A stretch of DNA of 64,000 bases, from contig JIAB01000001.1 of assembly GCA_000687975.1 (NCBI GenBank), positions 868,001 to 932,000 on the forward strand. The letters run 5' to 3'. The notes under the pieces were generated by a model. The model did not search any database. It was not told where the DNA came from and worked only from the letters and a program-made list of their open reading frames with translations. This document shows, one piece after another, positions 43,019-51,352 of this stretch (positions are counted from its first letter, which is position 1; the number at the start of each line of letters is the position of its first letter). Source of the DNA: Lachnospiraceae bacterium AC2031. Lineage in GTDB: Bacteria > Bacillota > Clostridia > Lachnospirales > Lachnospiraceae. The position numbers were made by a program, and so were the translations under genes.

Positions 43019-43909
43019 TTACTTCTTTTTGATTGGAATCCATAACTCACAGAACACGTTAGGTCGAGTACCATCGAAGTAAAGTTCATAGTCTGTCTCT
43101 TCTGACGCTTCGTATCCCATTTGAGGTAAAAACTCCTTATAGAACATCGTCCAAGTCTTAGCAATGCAGTCGCCATCCTCACCCACACAATCAAATACCA
43201 CATATGTACCCGGATTGACATCCCAGATTCGGAAGCCCTTCTTTTCCAGGTCTTCCTGATCAAACTCAGCGGTATCCTCATCGATAATGATACCTATGCC
43301 ATATTCGAAAGTATCCTTTCCTTCTATCGTTGGACTACAAAGTCCATAAAGATCGCGCTTTCCATCCTCTCTTAACATCCAGATTGGAGAAAGCATCTGT
43401 TTACTGTTGCATTCTCCCCAGAAATCAGCCACATCATGATTTGCTTCGTCATTAATTATACCGTTGCTGAATTCTCTTACCAATGCTATAAATTTCTTTT
43501 CTTTTGTTTGAACAATACGATAATCCATATTCTTACCGCCTTTCACAGATATAGTAATCGTAAGCGGATTAAAAAGCTTCAGCTTGCAGACTTCTGTTCT
43601 GGCTTTTTTTGGAGCTATACCATGAAACCTTGTGAACGCTTTAGTAAAGCTTTCCGGTGTATCGTAGCCATACTTCATTGCAAGATCAGTGATTTTTGCA
43701 TCTGTCTCCACAATTTCTTTTCCCGCCAAAGAAAGGCGGCGATTTCGAATATACGCGTTGGCAGTTAATCCAGTCACGAAACTGAAAGCCCTGTGAAACT
43801 CGTAGCTCGACGTGTGCACCTGCTTCGCTACATCTTCATAGTTAATCTCCTCGAGTAGATGTTCTTCCATATACGTGATGGCTTTTTGTAATGCTTCAAT
43901 CCATTCCAT
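43019..43909 (-). CDS. AraC-family regulator with GyrI-like effector domain
   Basis: A 296-residue regulator. Residues 1-110: two helix-turn-helix units of the AraC/MarA/Rob type (VTGLTANAYIRNRRLSLAGKEIVETDAKITDLAMKYGYDTPESFTKAFTRFHGIAPKKAR). Residues ~130-295: GyrI-like/effector-binding domain (ENFAEFDQEDLEKKGFRIWDVNPGTYVVFDC region and a C-terminal YELYFDGTRPNVFCELWIPIKKK). This is the architecture of Rob/BmrR-type multidrug-responsive activators. The likely target is unknown. Confidence 0.9.
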   Translation of the reverse strand: MEWIEALQKAITYMEEHLLEEINYEDVAKQVHTSSYEFHRAFSFVTGLTANAYIRNRRLSLAGKEIVETDAKITDLAMKYGYDTPESFTKAFTRFHGIAPKKARTEVCKLKLFNPLTITISVKGGKNMDYRIVQTKEKKFIALVREFSNGIINDEANHDVADFWGECNSKQMLSPIWMLREDGKRDLYGLCSPTIEGKDTFEYGIGIIIDEDTAEFDQEDLEKKGFRIWDVNPGTYVVFDCVGEDGDCIAKTWTMFYKEFLPQMGYEASEETDYELYFDGTRPNVFCELWIPIKKK

Positions 43910-44065
43910 GCTTTCGTCCTCCTGCTTACATGTCCATTATGGATGATATCTGAAAAAGAAACATTTCCCCGTTTGCGAAATTTTGTCAGATCATACCATT
44001 TTGTTCTCTAGGATACCCTAAATCACCTCGCGATATATTTCGGCAATCCGTATTTTTTCACTTTT

Positions 44066-44125
44066 CTTTGTTAGTTTTATTCAATTATTATGTTCCAGCA
44101 GTCAACGCGGCAAATCAGAATTTAT
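44066..44125 (-). repeat. Stop-codon boundary element, copy 2 (long form)
   Basis: Beginning at the stop codon of the adenosine deaminase gene, the minus strand reads ATAAATTCTGATTTGCCG, then TGCTGGAACATAATAA and GAATAAAACTAAC. The second part aligns with the sequence at 39844-39800. It continues the ATAAATT.. consensus seen at 46496 and 47892. Confidence 0.6.
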
Positions 44126-45108
44126 CTTTCTGTTTTTCTTTTACCATTCAATCCTCTGAGTCTTATCTCTTCCAACTGATCCACCGTTAATGCTCCTGCC
44201 TTGAAGAGCATAAGATATTCATTTTCAATAGAACTATTAAATATCAGAAGGTCATCGGTATTGATAGTCACTTCGACGCCATTCTCGACTAATGTTTTTA
44301 TAGGATGATGCTCATAGTCCTTTGCATAGCCCAACATTACATTGCTCGAAGGACAAACATTGAGCTGTATGTGATTATCAGCCAGGAATCGCATGACATC
44401 CCTTGATGTAGCAGCAGCAATCCCATGATGAACTTCATCCAGCCCCAACACATCAACTGATTTCCTTATATCATCTGCAGATCCTGATTCACCGACATGC
44501 ATTATCTTGGTAAGACCGTAATGTTCCGCTTTTCGATACAGAGGAATAAAAGCATCAAACGGTCGAATGTTTTCACCGCCACAAACATCAATTGACTTGA
44601 AAAAACCAGTCTTTATATACTCATCAATTGACTCCGCCGCCGAATCAATATCGCACGCTGAAATATAGGTTAGTTCAGGCTCAAACACTGTCTACGGACA
44701 GTATTTCATATGATAGGTCTCTATCAATTGTCTAAATTCATCCATTCCTCCTGCAAGTTCAATCTCTGCAGTCCCGAAATTCATTGCAAGTCTTCTTATA
44801 TTGTTACGTCCTGCTTCTGCAAATGCCCCTTCCCATCTAAAAACAATACCTTCATATCCCGAACAAAAAGGTTTGAGATTCGAAGTGAACCATTTCTGCA
44901 TACCTTCAAGTCCATCAAATTTTTTCGGAGGGCGAGGTAAAGAATGCCCCGTTCTATCTTCCACCCATCCCAGAGTGCATCCCTTAGTTGAATGATTATG
45001 TAAATCACTCTTAGGCGCCTCTAAAAGCTTGCCTATATTGTTCTCTCTCAATCCTTCAACAAATAAACTATTTTCTATCATCCCTACGAACTCCGATTTA
45101 TAATTCAA
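44122..45108 (-). pseudogene. Adenosine deaminase-like gene with an in-frame amber stop
   Basis: Two frames lie in one reading register and are joined across a TAG at 44694-44692. Upstream part: LHNHSTKG (first metal-site His pair), the rest of the N-terminus. Downstream: HVGESG (His-Gly-Glu), SSNVMLG and NTDDLL (a variant of the catalytic DD). Apart from the single nonsense codon, the gene is intact to 329 codons including stop. It is a recent nonsense mutation or a sequencing error. The first start is a TTG; an ATG lies nine codons later. Confidence 0.85.
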
Positions 45109-45114
45109 TCATTT

Positions 45115-45945
45115 CTAAATTTCTTCTGCAGTTGTATCCGCTGTTTTTCTATCTTTGTTACTATTCATATATTCAAAGACTTCATATGATTCCCTCAGAT
45201 ATGAAAGATTAATAAAAAACAGAATGAAGTCGATCACATATATAAGCATCTGGAGTCTAAAAAAATCAGCATGAGCCTTGAAATGGATGAGAGAGATAAT
45301 ATATACGATCGAACATATAAATACAAAAATATAAGATAATCTGTAAAACTTAAGATATGAAGGCTTCTTTAGAAGTATCAGTCCATCTATAATAAAGTGA
45401 TGAAGAACAACCATTATACAGCATATGATACTTACTATCATAAGATTTTTATTATTTAAATAGTAACCATGATACTTCGTAGAGAATCGGTATAAATGCT
45501 CTATATCATCTTTCAGGATAAGTGAATTCACAACAAGAATAGCAATCTGTCCGATACCTATGATCATATATAAAATCACGAAATACTTAAAGAATCCATG
45601 AAGTCGTCCGGAGGAACTTGTGCCCGTACTATAATCATCTGACGGATCGAAGAGATATACCAGCGGAATTATGATGAACAGTCTTACAAAGAACATAATG
45701 ATGAATGTAATAGGATTGAAGAAGACATGTGAAGACACACCACCGCCCGGATCATCGGAAGTAGTAAGAGGATAATATGTTTCATGGATAAATCCTCCGA
45801 GAGTCAGCTTTACATCTATCTCTCCGCCGCTTCCCAATGGAATCAGTCCTATTCCTGCCCCCAAAATCCCTTCGAAAAGAAATAGAACAAGAGTCGAAAT
45901 AATAGCAATCAGCCATATTTTTTTAGTTCTGCTTAGTTTTTTCAT
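45115..45945 (-). CDS. Uncharacterised membrane protein
   Basis: A 276-residue protein with an N-terminal helix (KKIWLIAIISTLVLFLFEGIL), an outer loop of ~40 residues with a Gly-Gly-Gly stretch, and about five further helices. The ATG at 45945 follows GGAAAA and begins the typical KKLSRTKK cytoplasmic head; an ATG further up (about 46002) has a poor site. No functional motif seen. Confidence 0.65.
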   Translation of the reverse strand: MKKLSRTKKIWLIAIISTLVLFLFEGILGAGIGLIPLGSGGEIDVKLTLGGFIHETYYPLTTSDDPGGGVSSHVFFNPITFIIMFFVRLFIIIPLVYLFDPSDDYSTGTSSSGRLHGFFKYFVILYMIIGIGQIAILVVNSLILKDDIEHLYRFSTKYHGYYLNNKNLMIVSIICCIMVVLHHFIIDGLILLKKPSYLKFYRLSYIFVFICSIVYIISLIHFKAHADFFRLQMLIYVIDFILFFINLSYLRESYEVFEYMNSNKDRKTADTTAEEI

Positions 45946-46048
45946 AGTGTTTTTTCCTGTTAGGCCTAGTCTGAAATAAATACCGGAATAAACTACCATC
46001 AATTCTTATGATTTCTAAATTCATTTTATTCAGTATTTTCCTCACAGC

Positions 46049-46411
46049 TTAATCAAAGATCACATCCCTGTTTGCTTCAACATATTCCTCAAGTAAGGTA
46101 GTAAGCGACGGTTCTAATCCGTAGAAGGCCATATCGGTCTTCTCCCAGTCATCGTCTTCGCCTTCATTGATTGCCTTGCACAGATTATCGGCAAAATCAT
46201 CATTTGCAATTTCTCTTAATGCATCTTCAAGTTCTTTAAGATCAGTATCTGGATAGACATCTGAATAACCGCTGAACCCGCCGTTATTCATCTCGGCATC
46301 GTACCAGAAAACCAAGACTGCTTTTCTCTGAATAATAGAAAGTGTAGATTCATCTCTGAAGCACACATCGGTTATAAATCTATTCCAGCGTTCATCTTTT
46401 TCGCTAAGCAT
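46049..46411 (-). CDS. DUF4375-like protein (possible immunity protein)
   Basis: A 120-residue acidic protein with the DUF4375 pattern VLVFWYDAEMNNGGFSGYSD. These proteins occur near polymorphic toxin systems or as orphans. AAGGAG precedes the start. No toxin found nearby. Confidence 0.7.
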   Translation of the reverse strand: MLSEKDERWNRFITDVCFRDESTLSIIQRKAVLVFWYDAEMNNGGFSGYSDVYPDTDLKELEDALREIANDDFADNLCKAINEGEDDDWEKTDMAFYGLEPSLTTLLEEYVEANRDVIFD

Positions 46412-46480
46412 GGTCTTTCTCCTTATTGATCTACAGGTAAGCCAAAGTATACTATTATATTATTCGTACCGGCGTTCATC

Positions 46481-46499
46481 CCGACAAACTGGAATTTAT
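46481..46499 (-). repeat. Stop-codon boundary element, copy 3
   Basis: The minus strand reads ATAAATTCCAGTTTGTCGG across the GNAT stop codon, identical in 18 of 19 positions to the copy at 47877-47895 after an unrelated Nudix-fusion gene. Confidence 0.65.
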
Positions 46500-47026
46500 A
46501 CGACAGTAGCCTCTCCACGAAAGATTACAGATACATGAGTAATCTTGTTTTCCGGATCCGGGTATTCCTTCTCAAAATGCATCCCTATAGATTCTGCAGT
46601 CTTATAAGAACCGACATTTGTATATTTGCAATATGAATAGAGTGCAGGATAATCCGTGTTAGCAAATGCCCAGTCTCGTACAGCAGCTGCTGCCTCCTTA
46701 GCATAGCCTTTACGCTGATGATCTGCGCGAATGTGATAACCGATCTCAGGGAGCATCTCACCCTCAATATTCTGAAGTGTCAATCCACAGTCACCAATCA
46801 TCTCTCCAGTATCTTTCAAACATACAGCCCACAGCCCAAATCCGTTCTCACGATATCGGTTCATATTTCTTTCAATCCAATCGCTGACTCTTTTCTCGTC
46901 AAAAGTATATGGATAATGCTGCATGATATCACTATCTGAGAGAACTTTGTATAAAGCATCAAAATCATCCATATTCATTTCCCTAAGTAACAATCTGTCT
47001 GTTTCCAATATGATTCTTTTTCCCAT
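46496..47026 (-). CDS. GNAT-family acetyltransferase (RimJ/RimL-like)
   Basis: A 176-residue GNAT of the RimJ type: starts KRIILETDRLLLREMNMDDFDAL, CoA motif GYHIRADHQRKGYAKEAAAAVRDWAF. RimJ-like proteins usually acetylate protein N-termini or small amines; this one cannot be assigned. The stop codon lies in a boundary element. GGAGGG is upstream of the ATG. Confidence 0.9.
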   Translation of the reverse strand: MGKRIILETDRLLLREMNMDDFDALYKVLSDSDIMQHYPYTFDEKRVSDWIERNMNRYRENGFGLWAVCLKDTGEMIGDCGLTLQNIEGEMLPEIGYHIRADHQRKGYAKEAAAAVRDWAFANTDYPALYSYCKYTNVGSYKTAESIGMHFEKEYPDPENKITHVSVIFRGEATVV

Positions 47027-47088
47027 TTTATGTCCCTCCTATTGTAGCTAAATGATTCTTCAAACACCGATTTATCTCTGCTGACATG

Positions 47089-47643
47089 CTAACCAAACTG
47101 TTCCCATTCATTTTTCAGAAGTCTGTATTCCAAACGCGTTTTCATATGACCATCATGCCATTCATAATCAACATGTTCTGCTTCTTTTATCATTCTGTTC
47201 TTCTGCATAACTCTTTCAGAGCCGAAATTTTCTTTAAGACAACCTGTTGTAACTCTGTACACACTGTCCTTTGTAAATGCAAATTCCAAAACCTTACTAA
47301 GAGCCTCAGAGGTATATCCATTCCCCCAGAATTTAGGATAAGTGAAGTATCCAAGATGAACTATTTTCCCTACAGGTGTATCATCTACTACTGTATACCC
47401 TATGCTTCCAACCTGTTCGTGAGTGTCTTTTAATTCCATATGAAAAAAATAATACTTACGATGGATATTTTTCATGTCAGAAAGCAAATCCTCAAACTCG
47501 ACTCGAGCCGTTTCGCGATCATCCAGCTTGATGTCCTGCATATAGTACATCGTCCGATCATCTGTTTTTAATTTATAATATGCCTCAAAGTCCGCTTCTA
47601 CATAGTCACGCAGGCATAATCGTTCTGTTTCAAGTTTTATCAT
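47089..47643 (-). CDS. GNAT-family acetyltransferase (RimJ/RimL-like)
   Basis: A 184-residue RimJ-like GNAT: IKLETERLCLRDYVEADFEAYYKL, CoA site region GYFTYPKFWGNGYTSEALSKVLEFAFT, then TGCLKENFGSERVM. The residues EQFG before the stop are encoded by DNA (CAGTTTGG) resembling the boundary element, so the end may be a junction. A 34-nt repeat lies upstream (47677-47710). Confidence 0.88.
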   Translation of the reverse strand: MIKLETERLCLRDYVEADFEAYYKLKTDDRTMYYMQDIKLDDRETARVEFEDLLSDMKNIHRKYYFFHMELKDTHEQVGSIGYTVVDDTPVGKIVHLGYFTYPKFWGNGYTSEALSKVLEFAFTKDSVYRVTTGCLKENFGSERVMQKNRMIKEAEHVDYEWHDGHMKTRLEYRLLKNEWEQFG

Positions 47644-47676
47644 CTATTTACAAAAGCCTCCATTCTCTCCACCAAT

Positions 47677-47710
47677 AAACTCCGATTTGTCATCGTCTAT
47701 AAAACTGTAA
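47677..47710 (-). repeat. Start-side repeat, copy B
   Basis: 32 of 34 positions match the copy at 42787-42820, upstream of an unrelated methyltransferase. It ends 33 nt before the GNAT start. It could encode a short open frame (SFIDDDKSEFIGGENGG then stop) running into the GNAT start. Confidence 0.85.
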
Positions 47711-47791
47711 GTTATCATACTAAGTTTTCTTTAATTATTTTTGCTTCTAAATTAAAATATATCATAAGACTTATATTCTGAATAGATGAAA

Positions 47792-47829
47792 TAAGACGCC
47801 TATAAGTACTTCTACTCATAGACGCCTTA
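47792..47829 (-). terminator. Probable terminator after the Nudix-ASCH-pyrophosphatase gene
   Basis: TAAGACGCCTAT / ATAGACGCCTTA form a 12-bp stem with two G-T pairs and a 14-nt loop (47792-47829). It lies about 60 nt after the stop. The following T run is short (ATTTC), so confidence is moderate. Confidence 0.6.
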
Positions 47830-47876
47830 TCGCTGTATATAAACTATTAAGTTTTATTCCGATATAACCTACTATT

Positions 47877-47895
47877 CCGACAAACTGAAATTTAT
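47877..47895 (-). repeat. Stop-codon boundary element, copy 4
   Basis: The minus strand reads ATAAATTTCAGTTTGTCGG over the stop codon of the Nudix fusion gene. Continuation GAATAGTAGGTTATATCGG then GAATAAAACTTAAT (to 47844) also resembles the copy at 44066-44125. Confidence 0.65.
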
Positions 47896-49082
47896 CTTAA
47901 TAGTCTCCCCTTAAAATACTGTTCCTGAAAATCGATCATTTTTAGGATTTCCTCATCAGTATAGTTTCTTCCATCGAGTGAAACTATCCATTTATCCTCA
48001 ACATCATTTAGTCGATGATAAACAGCAATAACTTTTCCTTCAAAGTTACTTAGTGGTTCATCAGTACCAAGCACGTATACATCCTGTTCATCGCCATCAG
48101 GAGCCATGATTCCTTCTACAAATCCATAATTGATCGGATATATCATATCTGGATGTCTTGGATGAGGACTTCCTGCTGGACGATCTATTATCCCTTTGAC
48201 ATCCTTTCCAATGATCAACGAAACCTTGATACCAACAACGCCATACTGCTCCTGTTCTTCTCGTGAATAATATAGTTCCATATCCTTTGGAGATGCCGAT
48301 GCAATATCTTCTTCTGTGTATCCGCACTCATTTAACGGAAGATTTTTATATAACTCATCAAAAGAATCAAATTTATATAGCTCATCAACCATCACAAACA
48401 AAGAATCATTCTCATCTTCAGTGTTCACGAACATGATAGTATCTCCAATAGAAATGCTTTCTCTCTTTTCATCTAGCAAACGAAGTTCGATTGTTTTCGT
48501 ACCTTCCCGTATCATATTTAATGGAGAAGGAGTTAATCTCATAATATGTCTTTTCGTAAATGACAACCCTAATTCATCTTTTCTGGAAACGATATATTCT
48601 GATTTTCTCAAAGCTTTTAACGCCAGAAATTCTCTTCTATAAAGTCCATAATCTGCGATATTTATATTATGGAACTCTTCATATCTTCCAAAAGTTCCAA
48701 CTGCATCTTCGAATCGAAGCCACCTTGGAACATCCCCATTTTTAATTTCAGCATCTGTTAAACTTTGTTTGCCTGTATCTTCAACAAATTCACAGAGAAA
48801 ATAATGCTGGATATGCTGCCAGTTCAGAAAGAGTTCCTCTATCTCGAGATATTCCTCAATAGGTTTAACTATTATTCCTGTCTCTTCTTTTAATTCTCTG
48901 GCACAGCATTCGGCAAGCGTTTCGCCTTCTTCCACACCGCCTCCAGGAATAATGTATTTGTCCTCATTAGATTCATAACCAAGTAGAATCTTTCCATCCT
49001 TAATGACAATTCCCCTGCAGGCATGCCTGCAAATATCTATATGACCTTGGTAGTCATCATTAATAATCTGAAGCTTTTTCAT
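47892..49082 (-). CDS. Triple fusion: Nudix hydrolase - ASCH domain - inorganic pyrophosphatase-like domain
   Basis: A 396-residue fusion. Residues ~1-160: Nudix (GGGVEEGETLAECCARELKEETGI at about 46-69). Residues ~170-290: ASCH-type domain (HIMRLTPSPLNMIREGTKTIELRLLDEKRESISIGDTIMF). Residues ~295-395: small pyrophosphatase-like domain (GIIDRPAGSPHPRHPDMIYPINYGFVEG.MAPDGDEQDVYVLG, plus AVYHRLNDVEDKW). ATG at 49082 has GGAG six nt upstream. Nudix activity releases pyrophosphate or a monophosphate; a pyrophosphatase domain could pull the reaction. ASCH suggests RNA or nucleotide binding. The combined function is unknown. It lies in the accessory array, between a cassette-like boundary and an epimerase-like gene. 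Confidence 0.85.
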   Translation of the reverse strand: MKKLQIINDDYQGHIDICRHACRGIVIKDGKILLGYESNEDKYIIPGGGVEEGETLAECCARELKEETGIIVKPIEEYLEIEELFLNWQHIQHYFLCEFVEDTGKQSLTDAEIKNGDVPRWLRFEDAVGTFGRYEEFHNINIADYGLYRREFLALKALRKSEYIVSRKDELGLSFTKRHIMRLTPSPLNMIREGTKTIELRLLDEKRESISIGDTIMFVNTEDENDSLFVMVDELYKFDSFDELYKNLPLNECGYTEEDIASASPKDMELYYSREEQEQYGVVGIKVSLIIGKDVKGIIDRPAGSPHPRHPDMIYPINYGFVEGIMAPDGDEQDVYVLGTDEPLSNFEGKVIAVYHRLNDVEDKWIVSLDGRNYTDEEILKMIDFQEQYFKGRLLR

Positions 49083-49125
49083 TTGTGTCTCCAATAATTT
49101 GCTACAAACAAATAACTAGTATCTA

Positions 49126-49698
49126 TTACTTACCAAAAGAATCTTTCAAATCCTTGAGTGTCGGAGCCTTTGAATCCTTTTCAGAAATCTGATTTAGATT
49201 ATTGATATCAATAGCTATCGGCCACTCGATACCAAGTTCAGGATCTAATGGGCATAATGCTGTTCCAGGCATACCTGGAGCCCATTCATTATCAAAGAAA
49301 TATAGATACTCTGTATCTTCTAATGCCTGAAAACCATTACATACACCTTGAGGAACAAACACCTGTACACCAGGTGTCACATAAACAGTCTCAACAGCTC
49401 CAAATGTTTCACTATCAGGTCGTGTATCGACATACGCCCCAAAGACAGAACCATAAGCAACAGTTATAAGCTTTGACATAGCTTCACCATGCAGACCTCT
49501 AACCGCTCCTTTTTCAGTTCTGGTCAGATTGATTTGTTTCCATGCACTAACAGTTTCTGGAAGAACAGGAGAATATACACTATCTCGAAAAAGTTCTCGA
49601 ACTGTTCCCCTATCATCTGTCGCCATTTTGGCATTGATTATCTTTAGTCCTGCAATCTTTGTTTCCTTAACTGTAAATGGATCAATGTGTAAACTCAT
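49126..49698 (-). CDS. dTDP-4-dehydrorhamnose 3,5-epimerase-like protein
   Basis: A 190-residue RmlC-type cupin: GAVRGLHGEAMSKLITVAYGSVFGAYVDTRP and VPQGVCNGFQALEDTEYLYFF contain the catalytic His and the family signature blocks. It begins with TIKETKIAGL-like KETKIAGLKII. It is an orphan: no other rhamnose genes are nearby. Members of such orphan sets epimerise dTDP-sugars for surface polysaccharide. It could also act in another sugar-nucleotide route. Confidence 0.85.
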   Translation of the reverse strand: MSLHIDPFTVKETKIAGLKIINAKMATDDRGTVRELFRDSVYSPVLPETVSAWKQINLTRTEKGAVRGLHGEAMSKLITVAYGSVFGAYVDTRPDSETFGAVETVYVTPGVQVFVPQGVCNGFQALEDTEYLYFFDNEWAPGMPGTALCPLDPELGIEWPIAIDINNLNQISEKDSKAPTLKDLKDSFGK

Positions 49699-49740
49699 TT
49701 TTTCTTTCTCCTTTATCTTCTGCGTATGTTATCCAAACTA

Positions 49741-50274
49741 TTATTTCGTTTGCTTTATTCTTCGAATCAAAAATACTATCCCTGCACCAAGTGCGACACC
49801 ACACGTATTTAGAATCAAGTCATCAACATCGGTATGTCTCCCGATACAAAACAGTTGTGTCACTTCAATAAACAGCGTAAATCCAGCACCAGCTAGCACT
49901 GTTTTTTTAATCGTATCAAGTCGACAAAAACAAATCGGCCATACGATTCCGACAGGAATAAACATCGTGATATTCCCAATTATGTTCATTTTCCAACCAT
50001 CATACCGGTCTACCAAGAAATAAAATGGGATGATACTGATCATATCATCGATATCTTCTCCAAAGCCTACCTTTAATGTTTGAATCCTTCCATTTTCAAG
50101 ATGAAATCCAAAATATACGAATCTTGAAATAACAACGATACACACATAAACCAATAGAAGTTGAAGTTCACGCTTTACCGAAAAAGTCTTCGATTTAATT
50201 GCAGCTGCAAGGCGTGCAATAATCCATATTAACGTTATAAATATAAATAGCTGGGCATACGTAATCTCAATCAT
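49741..50274 (-). CDS. VanZ-like membrane protein
   Basis: A 177-residue protein with five membrane helices and the VanZ signature region: NIIGNITMFIPVGIVWPI followed by GAGFTLFIEVTQLFCIGRHTDVDDLILNTCG. Those residues (IE.TQ...R..DVDDLILN) are conserved across VanZ. VanZ-type proteins are linked to teicoplanin and lipoglycopeptide tolerance, but most are of unknown function. A repeat-like AAAACTGAGTTTAC sequence lies just upstream of the start. Confidence 0.9.
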   Translation of the reverse strand: MIEITYAQLFIFITLIWIIARLAAAIKSKTFSVKRELQLLLVYVCIVVISRFVYFGFHLENGRIQTLKVGFGEDIDDMISIIPFYFLVDRYDGWKMNIIGNITMFIPVGIVWPICFCRLDTIKKTVLAGAGFTLFIEVTQLFCIGRHTDVDDLILNTCGVALGAGIVFLIRRIKQTK

Positions 50275-50331
50275 TATTCACTTACCCCATGTAAACTCAG
50301 TTTTGTCATTCTTAATTATCCTTAAATATTA

Positions 50332-51054
50332 TTACTTATAAAAATCATCAGCTGAACCATTAAAAGCATTCATATCTATGAAGCGTTCAGAACCGTTATA
50401 GCCCTTAAGATGATGTCTGTTTGAATACTGCCAAAAGGTCCAATCTACATTTTGTGGAATGCTTGAATAAACACTTCTATACCACAATTTGCAATCATCA
50501 AAGTTTCCTTGAACTATGGTTTTATAGGTTTCTTCACTTACATATATGATTGGTTTCATACCATATGCCTCAGTCAATGTATCCACCATATTTCTTAGTT
50601 CCTTAACAATATCTGAAACAACTATATCCTCCTCTGTATGAAAATTTCCATAGTATTCAACATCTATTACTGGAGGAAGCATATCATCTACAGCTGTAAC
50701 TGTATTAATGAAATGCTTGGCTTGTGCTTCACCAGAAGATTCAAAACTAAAAAAATGGTATGCACCTATCCTTAGACTACACTCTGACGCATTTTTCCAA
50801 TTATAATCGAATCTGTCATCTTTATAAGAAGACCCTTCCGTTGCTTTAATATAAGCAAAGCTGATATTCTGCTCTGACAACGTGTCCCAATCAACTTCGC
50901 CCTGATAGCTTGAAACATCCACACCTCTTATAGGATATTCTTTTGCGGACGCATTATTAATGTGTAACACTCCAAAAAATAACAGTAGTGCCAGCACCAA
51001 AGGAACAAACAATATAATAAAACCGCATATAATTATTTTCTTTCGGAGTGTCAT
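50332..51054 (-). CDS. GH25-family lysozyme (muramidase)
   Basis: A 240-residue protein with a membrane anchor at the N-terminus (IIICGFIILFVPLVLALLLFFG) and a GH25 catalytic domain: IRGVDVSSYQGEVDWDTL, FAYIKATEGSSYKDDRF, GAYHFFSFESSGEAQAKHF and the catalytic DVEYYG (usually DxE). This would hydrolyse peptidoglycan at the cell surface. It lacks repeats for wall binding. The ATG at 51054 follows AGGAAAG. Confidence 0.92.
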   Translation of the reverse strand: MTLRKKIIICGFIILFVPLVLALLLFFGVLHINNASAKEYPIRGVDVSSYQGEVDWDTLSEQNISFAYIKATEGSSYKDDRFDYNWKNASECSLRIGAYHFFSFESSGEAQAKHFINTVTAVDDMLPPVIDVEYYGNFHTEEDIVVSDIVKELRNMVDTLTEAYGMKPIIYVSEETYKTIVQGNFDDCKLWYRSVYSSIPQNVDWTFWQYSNRHHLKGYNGSERFIDMNAFNGSADDFYK

Positions 51055-51093
51055 ATCTTTCCTCACTTTTATAATCCAGAAGAAACTGGTATT

Positions 51094-51315
51094 TTAAAAC
51101 ACAACTTTATCCTTGATTAATTCTTGAAGTGCCTTCATTTCACCAGCTGTGATAGTAACTCCTTTTCCGTATTCAGTATGATCAACGGACCAAGTACGAA
51201 TATCATATACAGGTTCTCTATCATCCCAACTGATATAATTCAGTTCTTTCGTCCATCCGTTGTTTGGTTTCGAAATATTACCAATATGCTTATATATCTT
51301 GAATTTAAGTTTCAT
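51094..51315 (-). CDS. YdbC-family PC4-like ssDNA-binding protein
   Basis: A 73-residue protein matching the YdbC/PC4-like family: FKIYKHIGNISKPNNGWTKELNYISWDDREPVYDIRTWSVDH, then GKGVTITAGEMKALQELI. Family members bind single-stranded nucleic acid as dimers. It fills the expected full length. Confidence 0.85.
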   Translation of the reverse strand: MKLKFKIYKHIGNISKPNNGWTKELNYISWDDREPVYDIRTWSVDHTEYGKGVTITAGEMKALQELIKDKVVF

Positions 51316-51352
51316 AACGATACCCTCATATCCAAACTCACGTTACTAAAAA

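Noticed and set aside
42955-43281. 108-residue open frame
   Set aside because: It lies over the AraC-GyrI gene in another frame, runs into its terminator side, and lacks a ribosome site.
44122-45108. Pyrrolysine or other recoding at the TAG in the deaminase gene
   Set aside because: No pyl genes or recoding signal in the window; nonsense mutation or sequence error is simpler.
39731-47900. Classical integron cassette array
   Set aside because: Boundary elements do not contain the RYYYAAC and GTTRRRY core sites and no integrase is in the window; only a more general capture model is offered.
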